Shown here piece by piece: positions 19,707 through 28,232 of a stretch of DNA of 64,000 nucleotides. The translations under genes and the position numbers were made by a program. The stretch's first letter is position 1. Each line of letters begins with the position of its first letter. This stretch comes from Methanothermococcus thermolithotrophicus DSM 2095 (lineage in GTDB: Archaea > AGJL01 > Methanococci > Methanococcales > Methanococcaceae). Location: positions 558,001-622,000 of the forward strand of contig NZ_OX296583.1 of assembly GCF_946463545.1 (NCBI RefSeq), given 5' to 3'. The notes under the pieces were generated by a model that had not been told where the DNA came from, searched no databases, and was given only the letters and a program-made list of their open reading frames with translations.

Positions 19707-19847
19707 TATAGTAGTGTGCATTTTAACTAACTTATAGATATTATAAAATTTAAAAATACAAAAAACTACTTTATTTTTAATTCAACGAATAATTAATATA
19801 CCCATAAATAACTGTATTATTGGTGTAATGTAATATACACCACTATA
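19707..19847. mobile_element. Candidate MITE, copy B
   Basis: 141 bp with imperfect terminal inverted repeats: TATAGTAGTGTGCA (19707-19720) against TATACACCACTATA (19834-19847), 11 of 14 matching. The left end matches the ends of copy A (40756-40891) at 13 of 14 positions and the lengths agree (141 and 136 bp). The interior is A+T-rich with no ORF and no obvious similarity between copies. It fills the hypE-comA gap; the remainder of that gap (to 20058) holds only A+T-rich promoter-like DNA. Confidence 0.5.
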
Positions 19848-20058
19848 ATCCCCTATTCATCTAATACTTATAAATTATAATGTACATGTTATTATGATCT
19901 ATAACTATTAATAATTCCAATTATCCAAATCGTATTATAAAAAGAATTTCTTAAAGAAATCGACAATTATATAAATTATCGTCCTTATATTGTTTAATAA
20001 TATCATTTTAGTACTAATCACCATATGATTTTTTCTTATAAGAAAGGATGTGATAAAT

Positions 20059-20814
20059 ATGAACGCATTTTCATTTTTAAATATTAATACTAGAAATGGA
20101 GTAACAATGGTTTTAGACAAAGGTTTACCTCCCCATTTCACCAAAGACTACCTTAAAACCTGTGGAAAATACATAACATTTGCTAAATTTGGATGGGGAA
20201 CCAGTGCAGTTCAAGAACGGGATGTTTTAAAAGAAAAAATAAGATACTACAAAGAATACGGAATTAAAGTGTATCCTGGAGGAACACTATTTGAAGCTTC
20301 TTTTTTAAAAGGGGTTTTTCAGGAATATTTGGATGAATGTAAAGAACTAGGATTTGAGTGTATAGAAATATCCGATGGTTCAATGGACTTAAGCCTGGAA
20401 GACCGAGCATATGCAATAAAGAAAGTTAAAAACGAAGGATTTCTTGCAATTACTGAAGTAGGAAAAAAGAGTATTGAAAAAGACAAAGAACTATCCATAG
20501 AGGACAGAATAGAACTTATAAATCACGACTTAAAAGCCGGAGCAGATTATGTGATTATGGAAGGAAGAGAAAGTGGTAGATCGATAGGACTATTCGACGA
20601 ATGTGGAAAGATAAAGAAAGACGAACTTGAAACACTTGCTGAAAATGTAGATATTGAAAAAATTATCTTTGAAGCCCCAAATAAGAACCAGCAAGTTGAA
20701 TTTATACTCAGATTTGGCAATAGTGTAAATTTAGGAAATATAGCTCATGATGAAGTTATTTCTTTAGAAACGTTGAGAAGAGGTTTAAGGGGAGATACCT
20801 TTGGAAAAATCTAA
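20059..20814 (+). CDS. comA: Phosphosulfolactate synthase
   Basis: First step of coenzyme M synthesis from phosphoenolpyruvate and sulfite. 251 residues, TIM-barrel family member with LDKGLPPHF, KFGWGTSAV, VYPGGTLFEAS, ECIEISDGSM and the C-terminal RRGLRGDTFGKI. The frame begins with GTG at 20050, but this GTG lies in the ribosome site GGATGTGAT and the ATG at 20059 is the better start. Monocistronic; comB or comC are not in the window. Confidence 0.95.
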   Translation: MNAFSFLNINTRNGVTMVLDKGLPPHFTKDYLKTCGKYITFAKFGWGTSAVQERDVLKEKIRYYKEYGIKVYPGGTLFEASFLKGVFQEYLDECKELGFECIEISDGSMDLSLEDRAYAIKKVKNEGFLAITEVGKKSIEKDKELSIEDRIELINHDLKAGADYVIMEGRESGRSIGLFDECGKIKKDELETLAENVDIEKIIFEAPNKNQQVEFILRFGNSVNLGNIAHDEVISLETLRRGLRGDTFGKI

Positions 20815-20820
20815 TTGATC

Positions 20821-21059
20821 ATACCCTGGATACGTAGTATTATAAACCTTAACTAAATCAAAATCATTGGCGGACATATAAACTGAGGGGTTCTAATAAA
20901 AGTTAGAGAATCAGCTGTAAAAAAGGAGAAATATTGGGGTAGTAAGGTCTACATGGAGTGTTGAATCAAATTTAATGAGCGTAAACCATTATTGGCGTAA
21001 AAAAGTTCATAACAGTGTGGTTACAAAAGTTGAAGAAAAAAGAGCTCGTATCCAGGTAT
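20821..21059. mobile_element. Possible decayed insertion element with terminal inverted repeats
   Basis: 239 bp bounded by ATACCCTGGATACG (20821-20834) and CGTATCCAGGTAT (21047-21059), which pair along 13 positions with one extra C. On the plus strand the interior reads as short coding-like runs (for example KVRESAVKKEKYWGSK from about 20899) interrupted by stops, suggesting the remnant of a transposase-like gene. An alternative is a structured RNA closed by the end-pairing. No intact ORF. The element starts six bases after the comA stop codon. Confidence 0.4.
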
Positions 21060-21085
21060 GGATTTAAAAATCAGATAAATATATA

Positions 21086-22300
21086 CTAAAAATTATAAAC
21101 CTCTCTAATTTTTTCATTTGCGGCCCTTACAACACTCCTAAGTGGAATATTTAATTCATTTGCTATTTTTTTTAGATCTTCATACTCTGGCTTTATATTT
21201 ACTACTTTATCCCCCAATTTTGAGATTTTAACATTGAATTGAAATTTTTTACCACATAATTTAATTTCATGCAGTTTTTCTGATCGACATGCTTTTATCT
21301 TTGTGAATTCGTTTATTCTTACCCCTAAAGTTCCTGTTTCTTCCATAAGAATTTCCACAAACTTTTCGTATTTTGAATAAGGGGCAATTACCGAAATAAT
21401 ATCCACAGGCCTGTTCTTTTTACCCATTGCAGATGTTACGAAAACATCAGGAGCTCCTTCTCTTAAAAGCCTTTCCACAGTATAGCCAATAACTTCCCCT
21501 GGAACATCATCCACATTTGTCTCAAGAATAACCGTTCTCTCTTTAAGTTTGGATGTCTCCATTCCTTCAACTACCCTAAGAACATTTGGGATGTCCTTCA
21601 TCCTCCTTATCCCTGCCCCATAACCTACCTTAATTGGAGTTGTTGGAGGATAAACATCAACAATTTTATCTATAACATTTACCAAAATCGCAGCTCCTGT
21701 TGGTGTTGTAAGTTCAAAGTTTGCCTGTAAGTTTGAATACTTTATCTTATGTTTGCACAAAATTTCAAGGGTTGCAGGAGCTGGAGCTGGTATAATACCA
21801 TGTTCCATTTTTACATGCCCTCCCCCAAGTGCTGGAGGTGTGGAATAGATATTTCCGTCTAAAAACCCATTTTTATCGAGTAAAAAGACAGAACCTACTA
21901 CATCAAAAATGGTATCGAGAGAGGCCACCTCGTGAAGATGAAAATGATCTTTATGAAGTTTTTTTTCAGCATATATCAGATCATCTATAATATTTTCTGT
22001 TATTTTACGGGCTTTTTCGGACAAATTAAGTTTTTTAGATACTTTAACTATAGCATCCTTTAAATCTTTAGGATCCTCTAGTCTCTCCTCAGATATTTTC
22101 ATGTCGAGTTTTTTTGCCATTATCCCATTTACCTTTTCTTCAACTACATCTACTTTAAACTCTTGGCAGTTTTCAAGTTCATTTATGGCATTTTCAAGTT
22201 GTTTAACTATTTCAAAAGATTCTGTGAGATCCAGAAGTGCAGAAATAAACATATCACCAGATATCCCGGCAATCTTTGGATCGATGATTAAAGTCTTCAT
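21086..22300 (-). CDS. larC: LarC-type nickel insertion protein
   Basis: 404-residue member of the LarC (UPF0272) family, which in bacteria inserts nickel into the pincer cofactor of lactate racemase. N terminus MKTLIIDPKIAGISGDMF, DHFHLHEVASLDTI, STPPALGGGHVKMEHG and ETNVDDVPGEV are family segments with likely metal-binding His and Asp. Whether this archaeon has larB, larE and a racemase cannot be seen; a role in nickel handling would suit a cell with many nickel enzymes, but this is inference. Start at 22300 from AGGTGGAATT; the ORF runs on to 22327 without support. A 12-bp inverted repeat lies just upstream. Confidence 0.88.
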   Translation of the reverse strand: MKTLIIDPKIAGISGDMFISALLDLTESFEIVKQLENAINELENCQEFKVDVVEEKVNGIMAKKLDMKISEERLEDPKDLKDAIVKVSKKLNLSEKARKITENIIDDLIYAEKKLHKDHFHLHEVASLDTIFDVVGSVFLLDKNGFLDGNIYSTPPALGGGHVKMEHGIIPAPAPATLEILCKHKIKYSNLQANFELTTPTGAAILVNVIDKIVDVYPPTTPIKVGYGAGIRRMKDIPNVLRVVEGMETSKLKERTVILETNVDDVPGEVIGYTVERLLREGAPDVFVTSAMGKKNRPVDIISVIAPYSKYEKFVEILMEETGTLGVRINEFTKIKACRSEKLHEIKLCGKKFQFNVKISKLGDKVVNIKPEYEDLKKIANELNIPLRSVVRAANEKIREVYNF

Positions 22301-22314
22301 AATTCCACCTATGA

Positions 22315-22368
22315 ATAGTCGTTCCAACCATTTTTTACAATATTCTGCATTAATTGTGGAACGACTAT
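22315..22368. promoter_or_regulatory. 12-bp inverted repeat in the larC leader
   Basis: ATAGTCGTTCCA (22315-22326) and TGGAACGACTAT (22357-22368) form a perfect 12-bp inverted repeat separated by 30 bases, 15 bp upstream of the larC start. It could be a two-site operator or an mRNA hairpin. It does not match the NikR dyad spacing I know (GTATGA-N16-TCATAC). The rest of the larC-truA gap is A+T-rich with one GAGCTC at 22513. Confidence 0.5.
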
Positions 22369-22559
22369 AGAGAAAAGAATTAATTTTTTATATCTTTTAA
22401 ATACTTTTATTTAAGTAAGATTTGTACAATTTATTTAACTATGTTATGGAGTCAGTCCCTATTTATTATATATTTATTCTCTTGCTTCAAATCTTGATTA
22501 GTATATTTGTTAGAGCTCGTAGAGAATTTTGTGTTTTGATAGTACCCCATGGTGATTAA

Positions 22560-23342
22560 ATGTATATCTTAAAAATAGCCTACGATGGAAGATACAGTTT
22601 TCAAAAGCAGCCCCATAAAAATACAGTTTGTGATGTATTAATGGATACACTTGAAGAGTGTAATTATTTAAACGATGGGAGAATTATATACTACGGAGGA
22701 AGAACCGACAAAGGGGTGTCTGCACTTGGAAACTTTGTAGTTGTTGATTTGAAAAAAGAGCCAATTTTATCACATATTTACTCAAAATTAAAAGGAAAAG
22801 GCGTTTGGGTACTAGGATATCAAGAGATAGACGAAATCCCGGCGGTAAATTATAGACATTATAGGTATATACTACCAAACGAAGGCCACGATATTGAACT
22901 GATGAAAAAAGCTTCAAAGAAACTTATAGGAACTCATTCATTTCACAATCTATCTAGAAAGGACAAAAGCAAAGAAAGAGATCCAATAAGAACAATATAT
23001 GATATTAAATTAAGTGAGAACGAATATTTCATTACAATTGATATAGTTGGAAAAAGCTTTTTATGGAATATGGTTAGAAGGATGGTTTCTGTTCTGTCCA
23101 AGGTCGGTAAAAAAGAAATTGAAAACTGGGACGAATATCTAAATAAAATTTTGAGTAAAGAACACAGAGAAGGTGTTTCTCCCGCCCCTGCAGAAGGGCT
23201 GATATTGGTAGATGCAAATGTTAGTTTAAACTACATCTATGATAATTACGTCCTAAAAAGGTTTAAAGAAGAATGGAAAGAAACCTGGAGAAAGAGTGTA
23301 ATGACTATGGGAATCTGTAAAACCATTGATGCAACTATTTAA
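22560..23342 (+). CDS. truA: tRNA pseudouridine synthase A
   Basis: Isomerises uridines 38-40 in the tRNA anticodon arm. 260 residues; catalytic aspartate is Asp50 in GGRTDKGVSALG; GTHSFHNLSRKD and FLWNMVRRMVSVL are the other conserved segments. ATG preceded by CATGGTGATTAA. Followed after 14 bp by a gene of unknown function on the same strand, so the two are probably co-transcribed. Confidence 0.95.
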   Translation: MYILKIAYDGRYSFQKQPHKNTVCDVLMDTLEECNYLNDGRIIYYGGRTDKGVSALGNFVVVDLKKEPILSHIYSKLKGKGVWVLGYQEIDEIPAVNYRHYRYILPNEGHDIELMKKASKKLIGTHSFHNLSRKDKSKERDPIRTIYDIKLSENEYFITIDIVGKSFLWNMVRRMVSVLSKVGKKEIENWDEYLNKILSKEHREGVSPAPAEGLILVDANVSLNYIYDNYVLKRFKEEWKETWRKSVMTMGICKTIDATI

Positions 23343-23356
23343 AGAGATGAGCGGCT

Positions 23357-24082
23357 ATGTCACAATTATATATTTCATCGATAGGTGTGGATATATCTTC
23401 AAATGATGTTCAGACAAATCCAAGGGTAAACGAAAAAATAGAAAGAGAACTAAAATTAGAGCTATCAAAAATTGGGGTTAAATCTGCCTTAACAAACATT
23501 ACTGGGGACGACATCGTAATTACATCCCTTGTTCCAGACAAACTTGTAGAAGAAACCAACAAAAAAATATTTCAGATGTTAAAAAAACATGCTGAAAGCT
23601 TTGATGATCTAGAAGGCGTTAGTAAAAATCCTGAAACTGCTGGAGAAGGAGTATCCTATGCCATTGCAGAAGCTGGATCAGAATACGGAGATTCAATAAT
23701 AGTTTCATTTGATACATACTGTGGCGAAAGTATTGTAAATGAAATGGCGTTGTTTGTAGAAGAGATAGGTAGGAAATTTGGATACGATTCAAGCTCAAGT
23801 GTATCATCTAAACCAGTTGAAATCCCTGGAATAGGCTACTCTGGAACATGCACCGATGATCCGGTAGTTGTTATAACCATTGAAAATATTCAAAATCTAC
23901 CAAAATTAGCTGGAATGATTTATGGGGGACTTTTAGGGTTTGATAGAGTTTACTTCACAAGAATGAGCTCTCCAACAAATATAGTGCCACCAGGGGTAAT
24001 ATACACAATGTCTGCATTCTTAAACGGAAATGTTATTGATTTGTACGATGGCATAATAGGAAGATTTAACACAATTGGTTAA
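23357..24082 (+). CDS. Conserved methanogen protein of unknown function
   Basis: 241 residues, no membrane segment or signal peptide, two cysteines of note (DTYCGESIVN and GYSGTCTDD). Recognisable conserved-looking stretches are AGEGVSYAIAEAGSEYGDS, SSKPVEIPGIGYSGTC, MIYGGLLGFDR and SSPTNIVPPGVIYTMS. I believe it has orthologues next to truA in other Methanococcales but cannot name a family or function. The serine-rich strip SSSSVSS at about 149 is unusual for this genome. Lies 14 bp after truA and 45 bp before the MarC gene. Confidence 0.85.
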   Translation: MSQLYISSIGVDISSNDVQTNPRVNEKIERELKLELSKIGVKSALTNITGDDIVITSLVPDKLVEETNKKIFQMLKKHAESFDDLEGVSKNPETAGEGVSYAIAEAGSEYGDSIIVSFDTYCGESIVNEMALFVEEIGRKFGYDSSSSVSSKPVEIPGIGYSGTCTDDPVVVITIENIQNLPKLAGMIYGGLLGFDRVYFTRMSSPTNIVPPGVIYTMSAFLNGNVIDLYDGIIGRFNTIG

Positions 24083-24127
24083 AAGTTAAAAGTTCAGATA
24101 AATAATTTAAAAAATTAGTGGGAAAAT

Positions 24128-24748
24128 ATGGATTATCAATTTGTATTACTGGCATTCACATCATTATTTGCAATAATAAATCCCGTTGGGCTAGTTCCAA
24201 TATACGTAGCATTAACTTCTCAATACACTCATGAAGAGAAACTTAAAATAATAAAAAAAACCACAATGGCAACTCTCTTAATATTGGTCACCTTTGCACT
24301 GATGGGAAAGTATATTCTATTATTTTTTGGAATATCCATTCAGGCATTTAGCATAGCAGGGGGAATATTGTTATTCACTATTTCATTAGATATGCTTCAT
24401 GGGAAAATTTCAGGAGTTAGGCATTCAAAAACAGAACAGGAAGCTGCAACAGAATTGGATGATATAGCAGTCATCCCTCTTGCAATGCCATTATTGGCAG
24501 GTCCCGGAGCCATAACTTCAGTAATAGTCCTAATGACAAAAGCGCAGGGCTATAATGATAAATTAGCAGTCCTCTTAGCAATATTCCTTTGTGTTATTGC
24601 TGCCCATGTGACTTTAAAATCATCGGAGAAAATAGAAGATAGACTAAGTCCAATAGGAATTAAAATAATGACAAGAATGATGGGGTTAATATTGGCCGCT
24701 ATATCTGTCCAAATGATGTTGGGAGGAATTAAAGAAATATTCTTTTAA
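24128..24748 (+). CDS. MarC/SnatA-family membrane protein
   Basis: 206-residue integral membrane protein with about six hydrophobic segments (starting near residues 5, 45, 70, 115, 143 and 185) and the family motifs NPVGLVPIY at residue 18 and PLAMPLLAGPGAIT near 121. A Thermococcus relative (SnatA) transports neutral amino acids; most MarC proteins are uncharacterised, so substrate is not assigned. Start ATG has a weak upstream AGTGGGA. Confidence 0.9.
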   Translation: MDYQFVLLAFTSLFAIINPVGLVPIYVALTSQYTHEEKLKIIKKTTMATLLILVTFALMGKYILLFFGISIQAFSIAGGILLFTISLDMLHGKISGVRHSKTEQEAATELDDIAVIPLAMPLLAGPGAITSVIVLMTKAQGYNDKLAVLLAIFLCVIAAHVTLKSSEKIEDRLSPIGIKIMTRMMGLILAAISVQMMLGGIKEIFF

Positions 24749-24795
24749 TCTTTTTTAATATTATTTTAATCATCTCTTTTTAAAGAAAACTATAT

Positions 24796-25857
24796 TTAAT
24801 CATCCTTCTTTAGATATACCGTCTGAGTCGGGAATGCCATTTCAATACCTTCTTTTTCAAATTCTTCCTTTATTTTCAGGTTTATTTCATCTATTGTATT
24901 TAAGTAGTAATCAAAACCAAAATTTCTGATAAAGTATTCTACCCTTATGTTCAGAGAAAAATCCCCAAACTCTTTAAATGTTATTCTTATAGGCAGTATA
25001 ACTCCGCGGTGCTCATCTAAAATGTTTTTAATTATTTCTTTGGCTCTCTTCAATTTTTCAACTGGAGTATCGTATGTTAGACCAATATTAATCAAAACCC
25101 TTCTCTTTCTCATTGCAGAGAAATTTTCAATCTCTGTTCTTAGAATGTTCGCATTTGGAACCACAATTAAACTATCATCAAATGTCCTAATTCTTGTGCT
25201 TCTAATGCCTACTTCCTCCACAATTCCTTCGGAGCTCCCAAATTTTATCCAGTCCCCCATGCCAAATGGCTTATCCATTATAATCAAAATCCCTGCAATA
25301 AAATTCTCCACAGTTTCCTTTGATGCCAGTGCTACCGCCAAACCTCCAATACCCAATCCTGCAAGGAGTGTTGTTATATCGTAACCAATATTATCCAACA
25401 TCACCAAAAAACCTATTACTATAATTAAAATCCTCACTAACTTCCTCAAAGGAGGAATTACATGATCATCTAACTTAGTTTCCGACTTTTCTGCAAGTGG
25501 GGCGATGAATTCGATAATAAAATCATCAACAAACTTAACAAGAAACCAAACTCCAGATAATGTAACAACAACGTTAATAGCCTCATTAGCTAGAATTCCA
25601 ATCTTTTGTGGGAGAACTAGATAGTTTAAACCATACCAGAAAAATCCTGCAAAAATCAAAATTATTAAGGGCATATCGAGTGCATCTAAAAGTATGTCAT
25701 CAAATTTTGTTTTTGTCTTACCTGCAAGAGCTCTTAAATATTTTGTAGTTATAATTCTAACAAGTTTTCCAAAAAATACCCCTAAAAAAATGAAAACCAA
25801 AAATAAAATATAATTTTTTAGTGGATTTCCCAGATATATGGCATCCAGTATCGTCAT
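24796..25857 (-). CDS. Small-conductance mechanosensitive channel (MscS family)
   Basis: 353 residues. Several N-terminal transmembrane segments, then the pore-lining helix LAGLGIGGLAVALASKETVENF near residues 165-187, rich in Gly/Ala as in MscS TM3, and a cytoplasmic beta domain (GDWIKFGSSEGIVEEVGIRSTRIRT, PNANILRTEIEN). Length matches the MscMJ-type channels of methanococci rather than the short E. coli MscS. Releases osmolytes on hypo-osmotic shock. Starts 14 bp after nothing but lies directly downstream of tyrS (gap 14 bp before its start), so probably read with it. Confidence 0.92.
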   Translation of the reverse strand: MTILDAIYLGNPLKNYILFLVFIFLGVFFGKLVRIITTKYLRALAGKTKTKFDDILLDALDMPLIILIFAGFFWYGLNYLVLPQKIGILANEAINVVVTLSGVWFLVKFVDDFIIEFIAPLAEKSETKLDDHVIPPLRKLVRILIIVIGFLVMLDNIGYDITTLLAGLGIGGLAVALASKETVENFIAGILIIMDKPFGMGDWIKFGSSEGIVEEVGIRSTRIRTFDDSLIVVPNANILRTEIENFSAMRKRRVLINIGLTYDTPVEKLKRAKEIIKNILDEHRGVILPIRITFKEFGDFSLNIRVEYFIRNFGFDYYLNTIDEINLKIKEEFEKEGIEMAFPTQTVYLKKDD

Positions 25858-25871
25858 AAAGTCACCATTGG

Positions 25872-26801
25872 CTATTTATTCAGCCTTTCCCTTATAGGCG
25901 TTAAAATTTTTATGATTTCCTCAGAAACTACGTTTTTTAAGTCCATAGGATGTAAACCCTCAATATATGCTGATTCTAATTCTTCATAGCTGTTAAAAGT
26001 TACATCTCCACCGAATTTTTCAGGTCTTTTTACGGTAACCGGATATTCCAAATAGTACTTTGCGATTTCCATTATAGGGTTACCTTCAACAACTTTAATT
26101 GGACAGTATGCCTTTTTTATCTTTGATTTTATTGTATTTGGTTCATCATCTACTGCTATAAAGTTTCCTTTTGAAGATGACATTTTACCTTCCCCATCTA
26201 ACCCAGTAAGTACTGGGTTATGTATACAAACCGGAGCTCTGAATCCCATACTTGGTAAAACTTCCCTTGCAAGCATGTGGATCTTTCTCTGTTCCATTCC
26301 TCCAACTGCCACATCAACACCTAAGTGTTTAATGTCGTTCACCTGCATGAGGGGGTAAACCACTTCTGCAACTTTCGGGTTATCATCGTCCCTTGCTATA
26401 ACTTCCATACTTCTTCTCGCTCTTTTTAATGTGGTTTTTAATGCAAGTTGATATACGTCCAATGTGTATTCCCTTTCAAGTTGGAATTCACTACCGTAAA
26501 TATAGGTAGCATTTAAACCCATGGCTTCAAATACTCTTTTGTTGTATTCTGCCAATTCCCTTATTTCTTCCATTGTTCCTTTCTGGTTCAGGTAGGCGTG
26601 TAAGTCAGCTAACAGTATAATAACTTCAAAACCTGCATTTTGTAAATCTATCATCTTCTTAATTTGAAGGTAGTGCCCCAGATGTATTTTTCCACTGGGC
26701 TCAAAACCTATATATGCCTTTTTTTCTTTCTTGTTTATTACTTCCTTTAGTTCTTCAACTGATACAACTTCTAAAGCGTTTTTTAAAATATCCTCAATCA
26801 T
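25872..26801 (-). CDS. tyrS: Tyrosyl-tRNA synthetase
   Basis: Class I aminoacyl-tRNA synthetase of 309 residues, the short archaeal form lacking the bacterial C-terminal S4 domain. Signature motifs: [15 protein letters not shown] (HIGH-type) near residue 32 and GKMSSSKGN (KMSKS) near 204. The frame stays open to 26858, but that extension only translates a hairpin repeat; AGGTGA five bases upstream of ATG 26801 sets the start. This ribosome site is the last part of the repeat at 26806-26858. Confidence 0.95.
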   Translation of the reverse strand: MIEDILKNALEVVSVEELKEVINKKEKKAYIGFEPSGKIHLGHYLQIKKMIDLQNAGFEVIILLADLHAYLNQKGTMEEIRELAEYNKRVFEAMGLNATYIYGSEFQLEREYTLDVYQLALKTTLKRARRSMEVIARDDDNPKVAEVVYPLMQVNDIKHLGVDVAVGGMEQRKIHMLAREVLPSMGFRAPVCIHNPVLTGLDGEGKMSSSKGNFIAVDDEPNTIKSKIKKAYCPIKVVEGNPIMEIAKYYLEYPVTVKRPEKFGGDVTFNSYEELESAYIEGLHPMDLKNVVSEEIIKILTPIRERLNK

Positions 26802-26805
26802 TTTT

Positions 26806-26858
26806 TCACCTGAACGAAGTGAAGGTGAGTTATAAAAAACCTTCGGTTTTTTATTCAA
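26806..26858. repeat. Two-hairpin repeat abutting the tyrS ribosome site
   Basis: Plus-strand order: TCACCT...AGGTGA arms (about 26806-26829), linker GTTATA, AAAAAACC-ttc-GGTTTTTT (26834-26852), end ATTCAATC. On the minus strand the unit ends in AGGTGA, which is the tyrS Shine-Dalgarno. Same placement as at hisI. The remaining gap to 27123 contains only A+T-rich promoter-like DNA. Confidence 0.75.
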
Positions 26859-27123
26859 TCCCTCTACCTAAATTATAAAATCAATAAAAATGATAAAATA
26901 ACCATACATATATTTAATATATTAGTATTGTGACATATAGAATGTAAGGTTTTTATATTTTCTCAATTGCGGTAAAGTTGTGATATAATAGATTTTATGT
27001 CTTACTACTAAAACCTGACCTTTAAGATTTTATCCACAACCAATTCCCATACTACTATTTTGGATATCATTTAATTACTATTACTATAATTTATTAGTTT
27101 ATTGATTATACGTGGTGCTGCCT

Positions 27124-27753
27124 ATGAAAAGGGTTATTACTGTAAAGGGATCTAACAAAGAAATCATGGAAATATGTGATGAAATATCTAAGATGAACAT
27201 TGACTGTGCCATTGAAACAAAAAAAGCAAGTTATTCAGAAGATATCGATGCCAGTGAAAATATAATAAGAATAAAAATATATGGTTACGATAGAAACAAA
27301 ATGGTTGAAAATCATAAGGATATTTTAAATTTAATAAACAGAATACATAAAAAATATAGTGCAGATTCTCGAGGCTTTTATGAATATAGATTGAGTGATC
27401 TGAAAGTTCCTATAAACAAGGAGCTAATAATTGACACCCTTGAAGCTTTAAAAATTAATTTTAAATACATAAAGGATGAAAACTTAATTAAGTGCCCAGT
27501 TGAAATACAAGAACTTAACAAGATTTTAGAAGAGCTCCATGCCATAAACTCAGAGCTCAATTTTATGAACATTGGATCCAAACCTGTAAAAAATGTCATT
27601 GTATTAGCATCCTACATGACTGGAAGAGCTGTTGAAGATATTATTGATGAATGTCTTGAAAAAGAATTTTTCAGGGAAGAAGACGAAAGAATTGTATTAA
27701 ACAAAGACATTAATCTAGTTAAAAAACATTTGTTAGAGGGAAACAATGAGTGA
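27124..27753 (+). CDS. DUF2067-like archaeal protein
   Basis: 209 residues, soluble, charged, no cysteine motif. N terminus MKRVITVKGSNKEIMEIC resembles a small ferredoxin-like alpha/beta domain; a second half (about 95-200) has repeating helix-strand pattern. I recognise it as the DUF2067-type family by its position directly before rpoL, recalled rather than checked. Its 3' end overlaps rpoL by 8 bp, so the two are translated together; a role tied to transcription or RNA is possible by context only. Start ATG 27124 is preferred over GTG 27112, which lies in the GTGGTG ribosome site. Confidence 0.8.
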   Translation: MKRVITVKGSNKEIMEICDEISKMNIDCAIETKKASYSEDIDASENIIRIKIYGYDRNKMVENHKDILNLINRIHKKYSADSRGFYEYRLSDLKVPINKELIIDTLEALKINFKYIKDENLIKCPVEIQELNKILEELHAINSELNFMNIGSKPVKNVIVLASYMTGRAVEDIIDECLEKEFFREEDERIVLNKDINLVKKHLLEGNNE

Positions 27754-28039
27754 GTTTATAAAAATAATCCATAAAACAGAAAATGATATTGAACTAGAAT
27801 TATTAAATGAAGACCATTCCTTATGTAATGTTCTAAAAGACATTTTATTAGAGAAAGATGGAGTTTTAATGGCCTCCTATGCTATAGACCATCCAGTTTT
27901 AGATCCTGAAACTGGTAGGTACATTTCCAATCCAAAGTTAATTATTAAGACCTCAGAAGGAGTTAATGCAGAAGAAGTTCTAAAGGATGTTCTAAAGGAA
28001 GTAATAGGGTTATGTAATCAAGTTTTAGAAGACTTATAA
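27746..28039 (+). CDS. rpoL: DNA-directed RNA polymerase subunit L
   Basis: 97-residue archaeal RNA polymerase assembly subunit, counterpart of eukaryotic Rpb11 and the bacterial alpha N-terminal domain; pairs with subunit D. Visible signature is NEDHSLCNVLKDILL followed by MASYAIDHPVLDP. Start overlaps the end of the preceding gene by 8 bp with GGGAAACAATG, giving translational coupling. Confidence 0.96.
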   Translation: MSEFIKIIHKTENDIELELLNEDHSLCNVLKDILLEKDGVLMASYAIDHPVLDPETGRYISNPKLIIKTSEGVNAEEVLKDVLKEVIGLCNQVLEDL

Positions 28040-28232
28040 ACTAGCTATTCAACTAAATATATTTCTCCAAGTGTGGAAATGAAAGAAGTATAAAGACCAA
28101 AACACGGTCAAAAAACTTCCAAAAAGTTTATAATATATATTATCATAATCTTTATATAATAGATATTTTATAGTAGGTTTGCTCCATGTTCAAAACCGCA
28201 TATTGCGGTTAATAAATACAGGAGGCCACAAC

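Noticed and set aside
20821-21059. SRP 7S RNA or RNase P RNA
   Set aside because: End pairing is present, but the interior lacks the conserved core motifs and the G+C enrichment expected for either RNA.
26802-26858. N-terminal extension of tyrosyl-tRNA synthetase
   Set aside because: The extra 19 residues only translate a hairpin repeat, and AGGTGA lies before the internal ATG.
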